Position numbers and translations under genes: made by a program | DNA from: Halomonas colorata | GTDB taxonomy: Bacteria > Pseudomonadota > Gammaproteobacteria > Pseudomonadales > Halomonadaceae | Direction of reading: 5' to 3' | DNA: 64,000 nucleotides | NCBI RefSeq assembly: GCF_014897985.1 | Contig: NZ_JABUZA010000005.1 | Span: 91,625-155,624 of the forward strand | The notes under the pieces: generated by a model | What the model was told of the DNA's origin: nothing | The model's database searches: none | The model's input: only the letters and a program-made list of their open reading frames with translations | Shown here: positions 9,648-18,649 of the stretch, in pieces | Numbering within the stretch: position 1 is the first letter of the stretch | Layout of the letters: every line of letters starts with the position of its first letter

Positions 9648-12611
9648 TCATTGAGTGGGGGTGGCTGAGATAGGTGACTGGGCTTGCTGCCAGCGTTCAA
9701 ACCAGCGGCGCGGCTGTAAAATATGTAAATCAGGCTGGTTATCAACCAGCTCCACCGCGACGCCCAGCGCGCCGAGCCGAGCATAGAGCGCGCCATTCGC
9801 ACTGCGCTCAGCCATAGTGATATCCGCCAGCAGTCGTAACGCGCCGCCGGTAAGAGTAAGGTTGTTGAGGCTTGCGCGATCACCGTTAATCGCAAGCTCG
9901 GCAGAGCCGCTGATATTGCGTACGCTGAGTAGCCGGCCTAGCCACTCCTTTTCACGCGCCCGTTCCAGAAAAAGCCTGGCAAGTAGCCCCGTATCGCGCA
10001 TTTCAAGACTTACTTGGCTCACTAAACGCACAGGGTCTGCCCAGTCTAGCTGGGCCTCATTCATGGAAATCTGTACCCACCAGCCGGCATCCGCCGAGAC
10101 GTTGTCGCCTGGGCGGATAATATTTTCCAGGCGAAGAAAGGAGTTGTCGGCGGTAAAGCGGTGTGTTTCCAGATCACCCTGCGTAAGGGTCAGGGAAAGA
10201 TGCAAATCCCCTCGCAGGCGCTGATCAAGCAGCGCCATATCGGCGACAAACGCGCGCAGCGATAGCTCTCCTTGGGCGGTTAAACCATCTAGCAACCACT
10301 CGCTGGTAAGGCTTGCCTGCCCACCTAATAGCGTAATTCCCGCGCTTTCGGGCAGGTAGCGGTTATAACGGGTAAAGTCCGGTACGTCGGTAATCGGTAG
10401 GGCAATCCGGGTGACGAAGTGCTCTGCTTCCGGTGAGATTAGCACCTCGCTGAGCTGATTAGTCTGGGTGGTTAAAGCGAAATGACGTCCCTCGACGTGG
10501 GGGCTGTCATCATCTTTTCGCTGCAGCGAAAAACGCGGAATTCCCAGGGAAAGCCGGGCCTGTTCAGCGCTATCGACTTGTGCGGTTAGCTCGCCACGCC
10601 CCGTCGCCAGGTAATCCAAAAACGCGACTTCGAGTTGATTGGCGTTTATACGTAGCCGGGTGGGTGCCAGCAGACGATTATCCCGAAACGACCCTTGGGC
10701 AAATAGCTGGCCGTTGCCTGAAATCGATACGCCATGGGCATCGGGCAAAAAGGTGTTTAAAAAGCCTAGGCGCTGCACGCTGCCTTCCAGCTGAAACTGC
10801 CCGCTGGGCGTATCGTCACGCCGCTGAAAGCGACCATCGCGCAGCACCAGAATACTTTCCAAGCGTTCATTGGGCTGGGTATCATCGGCGACCTGCCAGC
10901 GTAAACGGCTGTCGCTTATATCAATTGACGTGCCGTCGGTCATTGCCTGCTTAAGTGAAAGTGAAAGCTGCATGTCGCTGGTTAATGTTGTGCGCTGCTC
11001 ATCACGCTGCCAGCGGGTGGTAAGTGCGTTACCCGATAAAAAAAGCTCTCCACTCAGCTGATCAGCGGTAAGGGCAAGCGCTCCACTGCTTTGCGCTTGA
11101 CCGCTGATTAGCTGAAACGGTGCGGGATCCGGCAGGTAGCTAGCCAAATAGGGTTGCAGTACATTGATGCTGGGCATGCGCGCATCTTGCCAGGTCAGAG
11201 TGGCCGTCGCCTGTTCATGGGCTAGCGCCGTGTCGATGGGGCTTTGAGCGGTCAGGTCGATCGTAGCGTCGTTAAGTAGCGTTCGCTCATGGTGGTTAAG
11301 CATTGCCTGGGTAAATTGAAGCGTGGCGTCAACGCTCGCGGCATCCGTTAGCTCAGCATTAAGAGTACCGCTACCTTGCGCCTTGAAATCCAACGCTTCA
11401 GCCGCCAGCATTTCGGCGTCAATAAACAGGCGAGCATTATAGAGCTGGGTATCACGCACACTAACATCGGCTTCTAGACGGCCATTGCCTGATAAGCGAA
11501 TCCCCTGGCCCTGTAATGTATCGGCCAGGTAGCGGTCCAGCATATCCAGTCGCGTGATGGTGCCTTTCAGGGTGAGTTCGGCGTCCGTGGGCGAGCTTAA
11601 GTGATCGAGTCGCTGATTGGCGATCTTGCTGGTCAGGCGTAGTGCGGTATCAGTGGCGTAGGCTTGAGTATCTGCCAGAGTGACGCCTTGTAGCTGGGTT
11701 GCAAAGTGAAGCTGATTATCGCTCACGCTAAGTTGAACGTTTCCCTGGCCTGTCGCGGAATGCCGGGGCGGTGGGGCGTCCGCGATCACCCAGGTGGTCG
11801 GGGCCGTTGGCTCAATAAGCTTGCGCTCGTCTAGCGTTAAGCGTAACTCAGGCGCTTCAAGGGTCAGCTGGCTGCCTTCTTCAAGCGTACCTGACGCTAG
11901 CGCAATATGGCCGGTCAATTCGCCCCGGCCATTTAGAAACAGCCAGGGAAGGGCATCCAGGTAGGGCATGAACACGTCCCAGGCATCTGCTTGGGCACGT
12001 AGCTCAAGCGTTGCCGAAAGGGCGGCTAGTAGCTCAGGGTTAAGCTCGCCCGTGGCCGGGTCGGTCGGTGTGACCTCATCAAGCGATGCCGTTGCCTCAA
12101 GGTTAATCGCATTAACCAGCGTCATTTGGTCGCTAAGCCGTACCAAGCGGCCTTCAGTGATGGCAAGGGTTGCTTCGGGGACGGCCAGGCGCTCACGGCT
12201 AAGCGTTGTGTTCGATACACGCAATGTGCCTTGAGCTTCAAGGGCAATATCGCCTATGGTTAAGCGGCGAATGCCTTCTGCGTCCATTGCCTGAATATGT
12301 AGTTCACCGCGCAGTAGCGATAATAAAGACAGCGTAAGCGTGGCGCGTTCGGCCTCAATGCTAATCGGTAACGCGTCATCTTCACGTGAAAGGTACAGGT
12401 TTTCTACCTCCCAGCGCCCAGGGTGGCGGCTGGCACCTTGACTCCAACGAATCTCAACGCCTTCGAACTGGGAGATTTTGTTGGGTAGCCACTGGCTATT
12501 AAGCAGCCAATAGCTGCCTATCAGCCAAATGGCGACGATAAATAAGGCGCCAATTAGCGTTGCTAATGCAAAGCGTGGTAAGCGTTTTTTGGCAATATTC
12601 GTGTTTGGCAT
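9648..12611 (-). CDS. Large AsmA/YdbH-like inner-membrane-anchored protein
   Basis: A 987-residue protein with one N-terminal membrane helix (about residues 13-35) and an otherwise beta-rich repetitive sequence with patterns such as LNLTGGALRLLADI near the C-terminus and SLGIPRF in the middle. This architecture is that of the AsmA-like superfamily (AsmA, YhdP, YdbH, TamB), whose large members form bridge-like grooves that move phospholipids from inner to outer membrane. Length and the C-terminal GARLGALGVAVELV-type region suggest a YdbH-like protein, but I cannot separate subfamilies without a profile search. The ATG at 12611 follows AGGAAG. It is transcribed alone and divergently from the DUF3581 gene. 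Confidence 0.8.
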   Translation of the reverse strand: MPNTNIAKKRLPRFALATLIGALFIVAIWLIGSYWLLNSQWLPNKISQFEGVEIRWSQGASRHPGRWEVENLYLSREDDALPISIEAERATLTLSLLSLLRGELHIQAMDAEGIRRLTIGDIALEAQGTLRVSNTTLSRERLAVPEATLAITEGRLVRLSDQMTLVNAINLEATASLDEVTPTDPATGELNPELLAALSATLELRAQADAWDVFMPYLDALPWLFLNGRGELTGHIALASGTLEEGSQLTLEAPELRLTLDERKLIEPTAPTTWVIADAPPPRHSATGQGNVQLSVSDNQLHFATQLQGVTLADTQAYATDTALRLTSKIANQRLDHLSSPTDAELTLKGTITRLDMLDRYLADTLQGQGIRLSGNGRLEADVSVRDTQLYNARLFIDAEMLAAEALDFKAQGSGTLNAELTDAASVDATLQFTQAMLNHHERTLLNDATIDLTAQSPIDTALAHEQATATLTWQDARMPSINVLQPYLASYLPDPAPFQLISGQAQSSGALALTADQLSGELFLSGNALTTRWQRDEQRTTLTSDMQLSLSLKQAMTDGTSIDISDSRLRWQVADDTQPNERLESILVLRDGRFQRRDDTPSGQFQLEGSVQRLGFLNTFLPDAHGVSISGNGQLFAQGSFRDNRLLAPTRLRINANQLEVAFLDYLATGRGELTAQVDSAEQARLSLGIPRFSLQRKDDDSPHVEGRHFALTTQTNQLSEVLISPEAEHFVTRIALPITDVPDFTRYNRYLPESAGITLLGGQASLTSEWLLDGLTAQGELSLRAFVADMALLDQRLRGDLHLSLTLTQGDLETHRFTADNSFLRLENIIRPGDNVSADAGWWVQISMNEAQLDWADPVRLVSQVSLEMRDTGLLARLFLERAREKEWLGRLLSVRNISGSAELAINGDRASLNNLTLTGGALRLLADITMAERSANGALYARLGALGVAVELVDNQPDLHILQPRRWFERWQQAQSPISATPTQ

Positions 12612-12719
12612 ACTCGCTTCCTGGCCGATGACTCCTGTTAGCGCGTGTTTTATGGCATTATGCGCGACGTTGGGCAGTTATGGGTTTTCGATTTCAACGC
12701 TAGGCAGGCAGCAAACGCC

Positions 12720-13427
12720 ATGTTCAAGGATTTTTACGCGCAACGCGGAGAGTACATCGTGATCTCTGCTGAGCAGGCCAGCCGTTTCGCTAAAGGCGTG
12801 GCTGGCGATTACAACCCCATTCATAATCCGGATGCGCGTCGTTTCTGCGTGCCTGGTGACTTGCTATTCGCACTGATACTCGTCAAATTTGGGTTGTCGC
12901 GGCAAATGGAATTTCGCTTCACCAATATGGTGAGTGCTGATACGCCGCTGCTGTTTAGTGAAGCAGATAACGGTGAGCTACACGTATCTGACGAGAGTGG
13001 CAAATGCTATCTGCAGGTGGTTCGCAGTGGTGAAACAACCTTGGATGAAACCGCTATTGAAGCATTTGCGCGCTGCTATGTGGCTTTTTCGGGAAAAAAC
13101 TTTCCGCACTATTTAAAGCCGTTAATGGAGCAGCACGGGGTCATGTTTAACCCCAAACGCCCGCTGGTTATTTACGATAGCATGGGATTCTCGCTGGAGC
13201 GTTTGGATGGGTTTAACCCCAATCTTGCGTTAACGCGCTCCTCGCTGGATGTGCAGGGTAAGCGGGCGGATGCGCTGCTTGAATTTTCCATTGAGTCGGC
13301 GGGAGATGCGGTAGGGGTTGGCTCCAAGAAGTTGGTGGTTAGTGGCCTGTGTCATTACGACGCCAGCGAAATGGCGGCAATCGTCGATGAGTTCTACCGG
13401 CTTAAAGCGGCTTACGAAGCGGCTTAA
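12720..13427 (+). CDS. DUF3581 family protein
   Basis: A soluble protein of 235 residues from the ATG at 12720. EQASRFAKGVAGDYNPIHNPDARRFC near residue 15 followed by [17 protein letters not shown] is characteristic of DUF3581, a family of gammaproteobacterial proteins whose beginning looks like a hot-dog-fold (MaoC-like) hydratase: the D-x-NPIHxD motif matches that of MaoC dehydratases. The function is unknown. The frame is open upstream to 12645 (GTG) and 12660 (ATG), so the exact start is uncertain; family similarity begins at the FYAQRGEYIVIS segment. Confidence 0.82.
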   Translation: MFKDFYAQRGEYIVISAEQASRFAKGVAGDYNPIHNPDARRFCVPGDLLFALILVKFGLSRQMEFRFTNMVSADTPLLFSEADNGELHVSDESGKCYLQVVRSGETTLDETAIEAFARCYVAFSGKNFPHYLKPLMEQHGVMFNPKRPLVIYDSMGFSLERLDGFNPNLALTRSSLDVQGKRADALLEFSIESAGDAVGVGSKKLVVSGLCHYDASEMAAIVDEFYRLKAAYEAA

Positions 13428-13458
13428 ACAATTCTTGCGATGCGTTTCTATTCAAGCC

Positions 13459-13489
13459 AATAGCCACCTGCACCGAGCAGGTGGCTATT
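13459..13489. terminator. Perfect 13-bp hairpin between two convergent genes
   Basis: AATAGCCACCTGC and its exact complement flank a five-base loop. It sits 32 bases after the stop at 13427 and 12 bases beyond the end of the leftward antiporter gene, so it can stop transcription from either side. There is no T tract on either strand, which makes intrinsic termination less certain. Confidence 0.6.
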
Positions 13490-13500
13490 ACGCATAGCGG

Positions 13501-15240
13501 TTAGCCTGGCATGTTTGTCGGTACAAGCGCTGGTTGAATATTCGTTACGCCTATGGTGGTAATACGCCCTTCGAGTACCCCCAGTACGGATAACGTCACA
13601 TCGCCTAGTACTAGTTCATCGCCTTCGCTTGGGCTATCGGGCAGGCGTTCATGCAACAGCTTATCCAGTGTGCATGTCATATCATCATCTAACGTAAGGC
13701 CATACGAGTGAAGTACTTCGCCGACACTGGTGCTTCCCTTAAGGCGTAAGGTTTGATCAGGAAATTCGCCGCTGGTAATACTTGCGCCCTCGGCAAACAC
13801 GTAGTTAACAAAAGGCCTAATATCAGGACGTAAAACGACAAACAGGTGGTCGCCTGCCTGAAGTAGCGTTGAGCCACGCGGTGGGATGACATCCTTGCCG
13901 CGCGTAATCATCGCCACCACCGTGCCATCCGGTAGCGCAATTTGCGATAACCGTCGATTGACGGCCCTTGCGGTATCGCCTAAGCGGTACTCCACAATAT
14001 CGGCGTCAACATCTTCCAGTGCCGTAATTTCAAGGCTTGCGGCAGGCACAATGGGCGGTGCGACGGTAAGGCCTAATTTACGCGCCACATAGGGAAGGGT
14101 TGTGCCTTGAAGGGTCGCGGAGATTAACACCACGAAGAAAACCACGTTGAAGATAAGCTCCGCGCCTTCCAGGCCAAAGATCAGCGGAAATATAGCCAGA
14201 ATAATGGGCACTGAGCCACGTAGGCCTACCCAGGCAACCAACCCGGTTTCACGGTTGGTAAAGCCGAACATTTTAAGAATAGGCGTCACGGCAAGCGGAC
14301 GGGCCACCAGTATTAAAATGGCCGCGATCATCAGGCCTTCAAGCCATACGTCCAGCAGTGACATGGGATTGATAAGCAGGCCCAGCACAACGAACATGAC
14401 GATCTGGCTCATCCACGCCAAGCCATCATGAAACAAGAAGGTACTGCGCTGAAAAGCGATGCGACGGTTACCGATCATCACCCCCGCCACAAAGATCGCC
14501 AGAAAGCCGCTTCCCCCAAGATTAGCTGCGACACCAAAGGCAAATAGGCCACAGGCTGCCACCAGCACGGGATAAAGCCCTGAGGTTACCAGTTGGATGC
14601 GATTGATTATTTGAACCGATGCCCAGCCCACTAATAAACCTACGACGCCGCCAACCCCGATCTGCATCACGAATAGCTTCAATAAGCCCACGCCAAGCGG
14701 CATATCGTTAACCAGAACTTCAAGCAGTCCAATGGTCAAGAAAATCGCCATAGGGTCGTTCGAGGCGCTTTCGATCTCAAGCGTCGACTTAAGCCGTTTG
14801 TTGATATGGATATCGGCATTACGTAGCAGCGAAAAAACGGCCGCCGCATCGGTCGACCCTACGATGGCGCCCAACAATAACCCATCGAGCAGCGGCAGAT
14901 TAAGAATATAGGCCGCTGCTGCACCTGTAATCATTGATGTAATGAGAACCCCAACCGTTGCCAGTAAGGATGCGGGTTTCCAAACCATGCGAATTGAAGC
15001 CATCGGCGTTTGTAGACCGCCGTCGAATAGAATCATGGCCAGCGCCAAGGTACCCAGGGCATGTGCCAAAATAGGATTATCAAAGCTGATCCCGCCAATA
15101 CCCGCTTCCCCAGCCAGCATGCCGGTTCCCAGGAACAGAACCAGCACCGGCATACCCAAGCGGGCCGAAAGTTTGCTTGAGATTATGCCGATCAGCAGCA
15201 GGATCGCTGCCATTAAAATAAGTTGATCCACCTGAAACAT
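13501..15240 (-). CDS. Potassium/proton antiporter of the CPA1/NhaP2 (CvrA) type
   Basis: A 579-residue transporter: about 12 to 13 membrane helices (residues 1-385), a TrkA-C/RCK-C domain (about 405-490) and a C-terminal CorC/HlyC-like transporter-associated domain (about 495-575). The ion-binding segment is seen as VGSTDAAAVFSLLRN and ESASNDPMAIFLT, where the ND pair is the family's transport motif. This three-part layout matches NhaP2/CvrA, which exports K+ in exchange for H+ and is regulated through its cytoplasmic domains. The ATG at 15240 follows AGGAAG. It is useful for osmotic and pH homeostasis in a halophile. Confidence 0.9.
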   Translation of the reverse strand: MFQVDQLILMAAILLLIGIISSKLSARLGMPVLVLFLGTGMLAGEAGIGGISFDNPILAHALGTLALAMILFDGGLQTPMASIRMVWKPASLLATVGVLITSMITGAAAAYILNLPLLDGLLLGAIVGSTDAAAVFSLLRNADIHINKRLKSTLEIESASNDPMAIFLTIGLLEVLVNDMPLGVGLLKLFVMQIGVGGVVGLLVGWASVQIINRIQLVTSGLYPVLVAACGLFAFGVAANLGGSGFLAIFVAGVMIGNRRIAFQRSTFLFHDGLAWMSQIVMFVVLGLLINPMSLLDVWLEGLMIAAILILVARPLAVTPILKMFGFTNRETGLVAWVGLRGSVPIILAIFPLIFGLEGAELIFNVVFFVVLISATLQGTTLPYVARKLGLTVAPPIVPAASLEITALEDVDADIVEYRLGDTARAVNRRLSQIALPDGTVVAMITRGKDVIPPRGSTLLQAGDHLFVVLRPDIRPFVNYVFAEGASITSGEFPDQTLRLKGSTSVGEVLHSYGLTLDDDMTCTLDKLLHERLPDSPSEGDELVLGDVTLSVLGVLEGRITTIGVTNIQPALVPTNMPG

Positions 15241-15327
15241 ACGCGCTTCCTAGCAAACGATATAAATGGGCGCCGCGTTAAACCGTGGTGCCATGCAGTA
15301 ATGAAATTCTGAGAGTACCCTAATCGG

Positions 15328-15762
15328 TTAGGCAGCCGGAGGCGCGCGGCTAGGTGGAAGGCATATGGATAGGCTATCTGCCCGTGGCGTAATTGAACGC
15401 GACAGAGTGCAACTGCCTGAGCGGGCGAAGACAACCTGGGCTGCATAAGCAGGCAAGGCCGCATCGCCCGTCTCCGCGTCATTGGTGTCGGCGGTCAGGG
15501 GCTTGCTGCCGCGAATTCGTAATGAATGGCTCTGTGTGGCCAGCGGCAGCAGCGCTTCGCGCTGATCGGCATGCGTGGATGAGCTGTTGACGCCGGTAGC
15601 AATAGCGGCCGGAGAAGATGGAGTGGCGCACCAGAGCAGCAGGGTCAGAATGCACAGGCCGGCATGGCTCAGCTTGTGGGTAATCACCGCAGTGAAGGCT
15701 TGTTTCTGATAAGGCAAAGCGCCATCTCCATCGTCGTACGCTTTATCATCCTTTATTGGCAA
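15328..15762 (-). CDS. Hypothetical secreted or anchored protein
   Basis: I do not recognise this 144-residue frame. It has a hydrophobic segment near residues 33-52 (LSHAGLCILTLLLWCAT) that could be a signal peptide if translation starts further in, then a low-complexity Ser/Thr/Ala-rich region and a Pro-rich end (PPSRAPPAA). The TTG at 15762 has no good ribosome site; an internal start is likely. No other strand or frame offers a better gene in the 15.3-15.8 kb interval, which is why I keep it, at low confidence. Confidence 0.4.
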   Translation of the reverse strand: MPIKDDKAYDDGDGALPYQKQAFTAVITHKLSHAGLCILTLLLWCATPSSPAAIATGVNSSSTHADQREALLPLATQSHSLRIRGSKPLTADTNDAETGDAALPAYAAQVVFARSGSCTLSRSITPRADSLSICLPPSRAPPAA

Positions 15763-15844
15763 GGCAGGTCAAGCGGTTAAGCGCACGCTCACGATTTCTT
15801 TTTGTGCTGTGTCATTGCCAATCAGCAATTGCATTAATAGCTAA

Positions 15845-15874
15845 TTGACGTTTACGTCAACTTGCTGCTATACC
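15845..15874 (+). promoter_or_regulatory. mmsA promoter with a LiuR-like palindromic operator
   Basis: TTGACGTTTACGTCAA (15845-15860) is a perfect inverted repeat with 7-base arms. Its left end doubles as a -35 hexamer (TTGACG), with a TATACC -10 candidate 18 bases downstream (15869-15874). The palindrome resembles the TTTACGTTTACGTAAA-like site described for the MerR-family regulator LiuR of branched-chain amino acid catabolism, as I remember it. No liuR gene is in this window. Confidence 0.6.
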
Positions 15875-15944
15875 CTGTTCACACCGCAAAGGCAGTGATA
15901 ATGACTGTCTCCACAACGAACAATCATAAGACAGGAGCAACGCA

Positions 15945-17444
15945 ATGGCCGTTCGCGAAATTTCCATGATCATTGATGGTCAGGCCGTCCCGTCACAGAG
16001 TCAGGAATGGCGTGATGTGGTTAATCCAGCGACTCAGGAAGTGGTGGCCCGGGTACCTTTTTGTACCGCAGAAGAGGTAGAGCGCGCGATTGCCAGTGCG
16101 CAGGAGGCCTTTAAAGAGTGGCGCAACGTCCCGCTTGGCAAACGTATGCGTATCATGCTGACCCTACAGGCGTTGATTCGGGATAATACCGATGAGCTGG
16201 CCGCTTTAATCACCGAAGAGCATGGCAAGACGCTACCGGATGCTAAAGGCGAAGTGGGGCGCGGGTTAGAAGTGGTTGAGCATGCCTGCTCGATTACCTC
16301 GCTTCAGCTAGGCGAAGTGGCTGCAAACGCCGCTAGTGAAGTAGATGTCTATACGCTTCACCAGCCGCTAGGTGTCGGTGCGGGTATTACCGCGTTTAAT
16401 TTCCCCATTATGCTGCCTTGCTTCATGTTTCCGCTGGCCATTGCCACGGGCAATACGTTTGTCTTGAAACCCTCCGAGCAGGATCCCAGCTCTACCATGC
16501 GTCTGGTGGAGTTGGCCCATGAAGCGGGGGTGCCGCCGGGCGTGTTAAACGTCGTGCATGGCGGTCCCGAGGTTGCCAATCAGATCGCTGATCACCCAAC
16601 GATCAAAGCCCTTTCATTTATTGGTTCAACCCATGTGGGGTCGCTGCTTTACAAGCGGGCGGGCGATGCAGGCAAGCGCATGCAAGCCATGATGGGCGCG
16701 AAAAATCACTGTGTAGTGATGCCTGATGCGAATCGCAGCCAGGCGATTAATAACCTGCTGGGGTCGGCGTTTGGCGCCGCCGGACAGCGCTGTATGGCCA
16801 ATTCCGTCTTAGTGCTGGTCGGTGAGGCGCGCCAGTGGATTGACGATATCGTGGAAGCCGCGCGCCAGATGAAAGTCGGCCCAGGCACTCAGCAGGATGC
16901 CGATTTAGGGCCACTCGTATCAACCGCTGCTAGGGATCGTGTGCTGCGTTTAATTGAGGCGGGCGAAAAGGAAGGCGCCAATTTGCTGGTTGATGGGCGC
17001 AACTGCCAAGTAGAGGGCTACCCAAAGGGCAACTTTGTCGGACCGACGCTCTTTACCGACGTGACGGCGGAGATGACCATTTACCGTGAAGAGATTTTTG
17101 GCCCCGTACTTTGCGTAGTCAATGTGGAAACGCTTGATGAGGCGATTGCGTTTATCAATGCCAACCCTAACGGCAACGGCACTTCTATCTTCACTAACTC
17201 CGGCTGGGTGGCGCGGCGTTTTGAAACGGATATTGATGTGGGGCAGGTGGGAATTAACGTGCCGATTCCGGTGCCGGTTGCTTATTTTAGCTTTACCGGC
17301 TCAAGGGCCTCAAAACTGGGCGATCTAGGGCCTAACGGTAAGCAGGCTATTGCGTTTTGGACACAAACCAAAACAGTAACCGCGCGCTGGTTTGAGCCTG
17401 AAAATGTTTCCAGCGGCATCAATAGCACTATCTCATTAAGCTAG
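15945..17444 (+). CDS. mmsA: CoA-acylating methylmalonate-semialdehyde dehydrogenase
   Basis: MmsA converts methylmalonate semialdehyde (from valine) and malonate semialdehyde to propionyl-CoA or acetyl-CoA with NAD+ and CoA, releasing CO2. The 499-residue length fits. Key segments: ITAFNFPIMLPCFMFPLAIATGN (about 148-170), FVLKPSEQDPS, FIGSTHVGSLLYKRAG for NAD+, KNHCVVMPDAN and the catalytic cysteine in GAAGQRCMANSVLVLVG near residue 285, which is the MmsA signature. EEIFGPVL follows. Start ATG is preceded by CAGGAG. It is a single-gene unit with its own promoter and a downstream hairpin. Confidence 0.95.
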   Translation: MAVREISMIIDGQAVPSQSQEWRDVVNPATQEVVARVPFCTAEEVERAIASAQEAFKEWRNVPLGKRMRIMLTLQALIRDNTDELAALITEEHGKTLPDAKGEVGRGLEVVEHACSITSLQLGEVAANAASEVDVYTLHQPLGVGAGITAFNFPIMLPCFMFPLAIATGNTFVLKPSEQDPSSTMRLVELAHEAGVPPGVLNVVHGGPEVANQIADHPTIKALSFIGSTHVGSLLYKRAGDAGKRMQAMMGAKNHCVVMPDANRSQAINNLLGSAFGAAGQRCMANSVLVLVGEARQWIDDIVEAARQMKVGPGTQQDADLGPLVSTAARDRVLRLIEAGEKEGANLLVDGRNCQVEGYPKGNFVGPTLFTDVTAEMTIYREEIFGPVLCVVNVETLDEAIAFINANPNGNGTSIFTNSGWVARRFETDIDVGQVGINVPIPVPVAYFSFTGSRASKLGDLGPNGKQAIAFWTQTKTVTARWFEPENVSSGINSTISLS

Positions 17445-17534
17445 AAGCTATGTTTCATCAAGTCAGAAGCCATTGTGCTTGGGCTTATGATTGCGCTGAC
17501 GCTTAGCCAAGCCTGACAGCGTTTAACTAGATAT

Positions 17535-17560
17535 CACGGGCTCCTTTTTAGGAGCCCGTG
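17535..17560. terminator. Hairpin between mmsA and a convergent hypothetical gene
   Basis: CACGGGCTCC and GGAGCCCGTG form a perfect 10-bp stem with a six-base T-rich loop. It lies 90 bases after mmsA and 15 bases beyond the end of the leftward gene, so it probably serves both. Confidence 0.7.
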
Positions 17561-17575
17561 CTGGTATAGAGTGTC

Positions 17576-18268
17576 TTAAAAGTCCTGCAGCAGGTTGAAG
17601 CTTTCCTCAAGCAGCTTTTCAATGGGGTTAAGCTGGCTCTCATGCAGAACCAGTAGCGAGGGCGACGCTTTTACCTGCCCGCTAAGCGGCACCAACAGTG
17701 CAAACTCACCCTCTTCCAGATGAAACTCATGGATTTCACGGGGGCCGTGCGGAGTTTTGCACTGTGAGCAGCGGTAGACATCGTCTTCCCCATATACCAA
17801 GCGGTGATACATTTTAAACAGCGTATAAAGGGCGAGCCCGCCTTCAAAGGCGGGCCAGCTTGCTGGCATTGTGCGTATATCATCGGCAAGCATTTGCCCT
17901 TCAGCTTTGGCGTCGGCGATAGCATGGGCGAGAGGGTCTGCTAGAACGGTCGGGTTTTCTGACGGGAGAGGGACATTTTGTTGCGCGGCCTTCTCAAAGT
18001 ATTTTACAACCCGCTTAAAATCAGCCAGATCATGCAAAGCGTAGTCGGCATGCTGTAGGTCGTCTGGTTCAAAACCACCGTTTTCCCAGCCATGAATGAC
18101 GCGAAGCGTCATGTCACCGCGTGCCATCGGTCGCGCCAACAGCATATAAAGCATTACACGAACGTGAAGCTGGCGCTCATCGGTGTTGTTTTCAAATGCA
18201 CGATAAGGATCAGCAAATAGAGTATGGAGCCGACCTTGGGTATGCTCTTTGGCTTCGGTATACGACAT
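17576..18268 (-). CDS. Hypothetical cytoplasmic protein with a CxxC motif
   Basis: I do not recognise this 230-residue protein. It is acidic, lacks signal peptide and membrane helices, and is mainly helical in the first 150 residues (VRVMLYMLLARPMARGDM, DLADFKRVVKYFEKAAQ). One CSQC pair (RCSQCKTPHGP, about residue 166) could bind a metal or act in redox. ATG 18268 follows AGGAAA at good spacing, and codon use matches its neighbours, so it is very probably real. It is transcribed alone and away from the riboswitch region. Confidence 0.75.
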   Translation of the reverse strand: MSYTEAKEHTQGRLHTLFADPYRAFENNTDERQLHVRVMLYMLLARPMARGDMTLRVIHGWENGGFEPDDLQHADYALHDLADFKRVVKYFEKAAQQNVPLPSENPTVLADPLAHAIADAKAEGQMLADDIRTMPASWPAFEGGLALYTLFKMYHRLVYGEDDVYRCSQCKTPHGPREIHEFHLEEGEFALLVPLSGQVKASPSLLVLHESQLNPIEKLLEESFNLLQDF

Positions 18269-18560
18269 GGCAATTTCCTATGCGCGCGCCATAGGTATAT
18301 TCACACGGCGCTTTTGGCATTGATGGTTGTTATGGCGCGAACGGCAGTAAGCCAGTTTTATGCGGCAACGCCGCTATGCAGGTAATACTCCAAATTTTTA
18401 TTAGTTTAAGCAACGTTGTAGCGAATGAATAGGAGAAGTAAGCCCTTTTCATTCTAGCTATTTAGCGCATAGCATACATAGCCGCAGGCGCGAGTGGGGA
18501 ACATTGTCACTCAGTTTTGACGGTTCGTTGAATTTCAATCAGGATACGCTCTCAATTCAC
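18269..18560. other. Divergent intergenic region with a candidate promoter for the TPP-controlled gene
   Basis: No gene is visible. A TTGACG at 18517-18522 with a weak AGGATA -10 candidate at 18541-18546 lies just upstream of the riboswitch and is the likely rightward promoter; the promoter of the leftward hypothetical gene must also be here. Confidence 0.4.
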
Positions 18561-18648
18561 TGTCGCCAGGGGAGCCACATTGTGTGGCTGAGAATGCTGT
18601 TGCAGACCCTGGAACCTGATCCGGTTAGAACCGGCGGAGGAAGTGCGA
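18561..18648 (+). ncRNA. TPP riboswitch (THI element)
   Basis: The conserved TPP aptamer elements occur in order: GGGGAGCC (18569-18576), GGCTGAGAATG (18586-18596), GACCCTGGAACCTGAT (18605-18620) and CCGGTTAGAACCGGCGGAGG (18621-18640). The closing stem pairs TCGC at 18563-18566 with GCGA at 18645-18648. The aptamer ends one base before the ATG at 18650 and contains the GGAGG ribosome site, so thiamine pyrophosphate should repress at the level of translation initiation. No separate expression platform is needed. Confidence 0.96.
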
Positions 18649-18649
18649 C

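Noticed and set aside
12645..12719. Longer N-terminus of the DUF3581 protein
   Set aside because: Not excluded, but the conserved part begins after 12720 and the upstream starts have no ribosome site.
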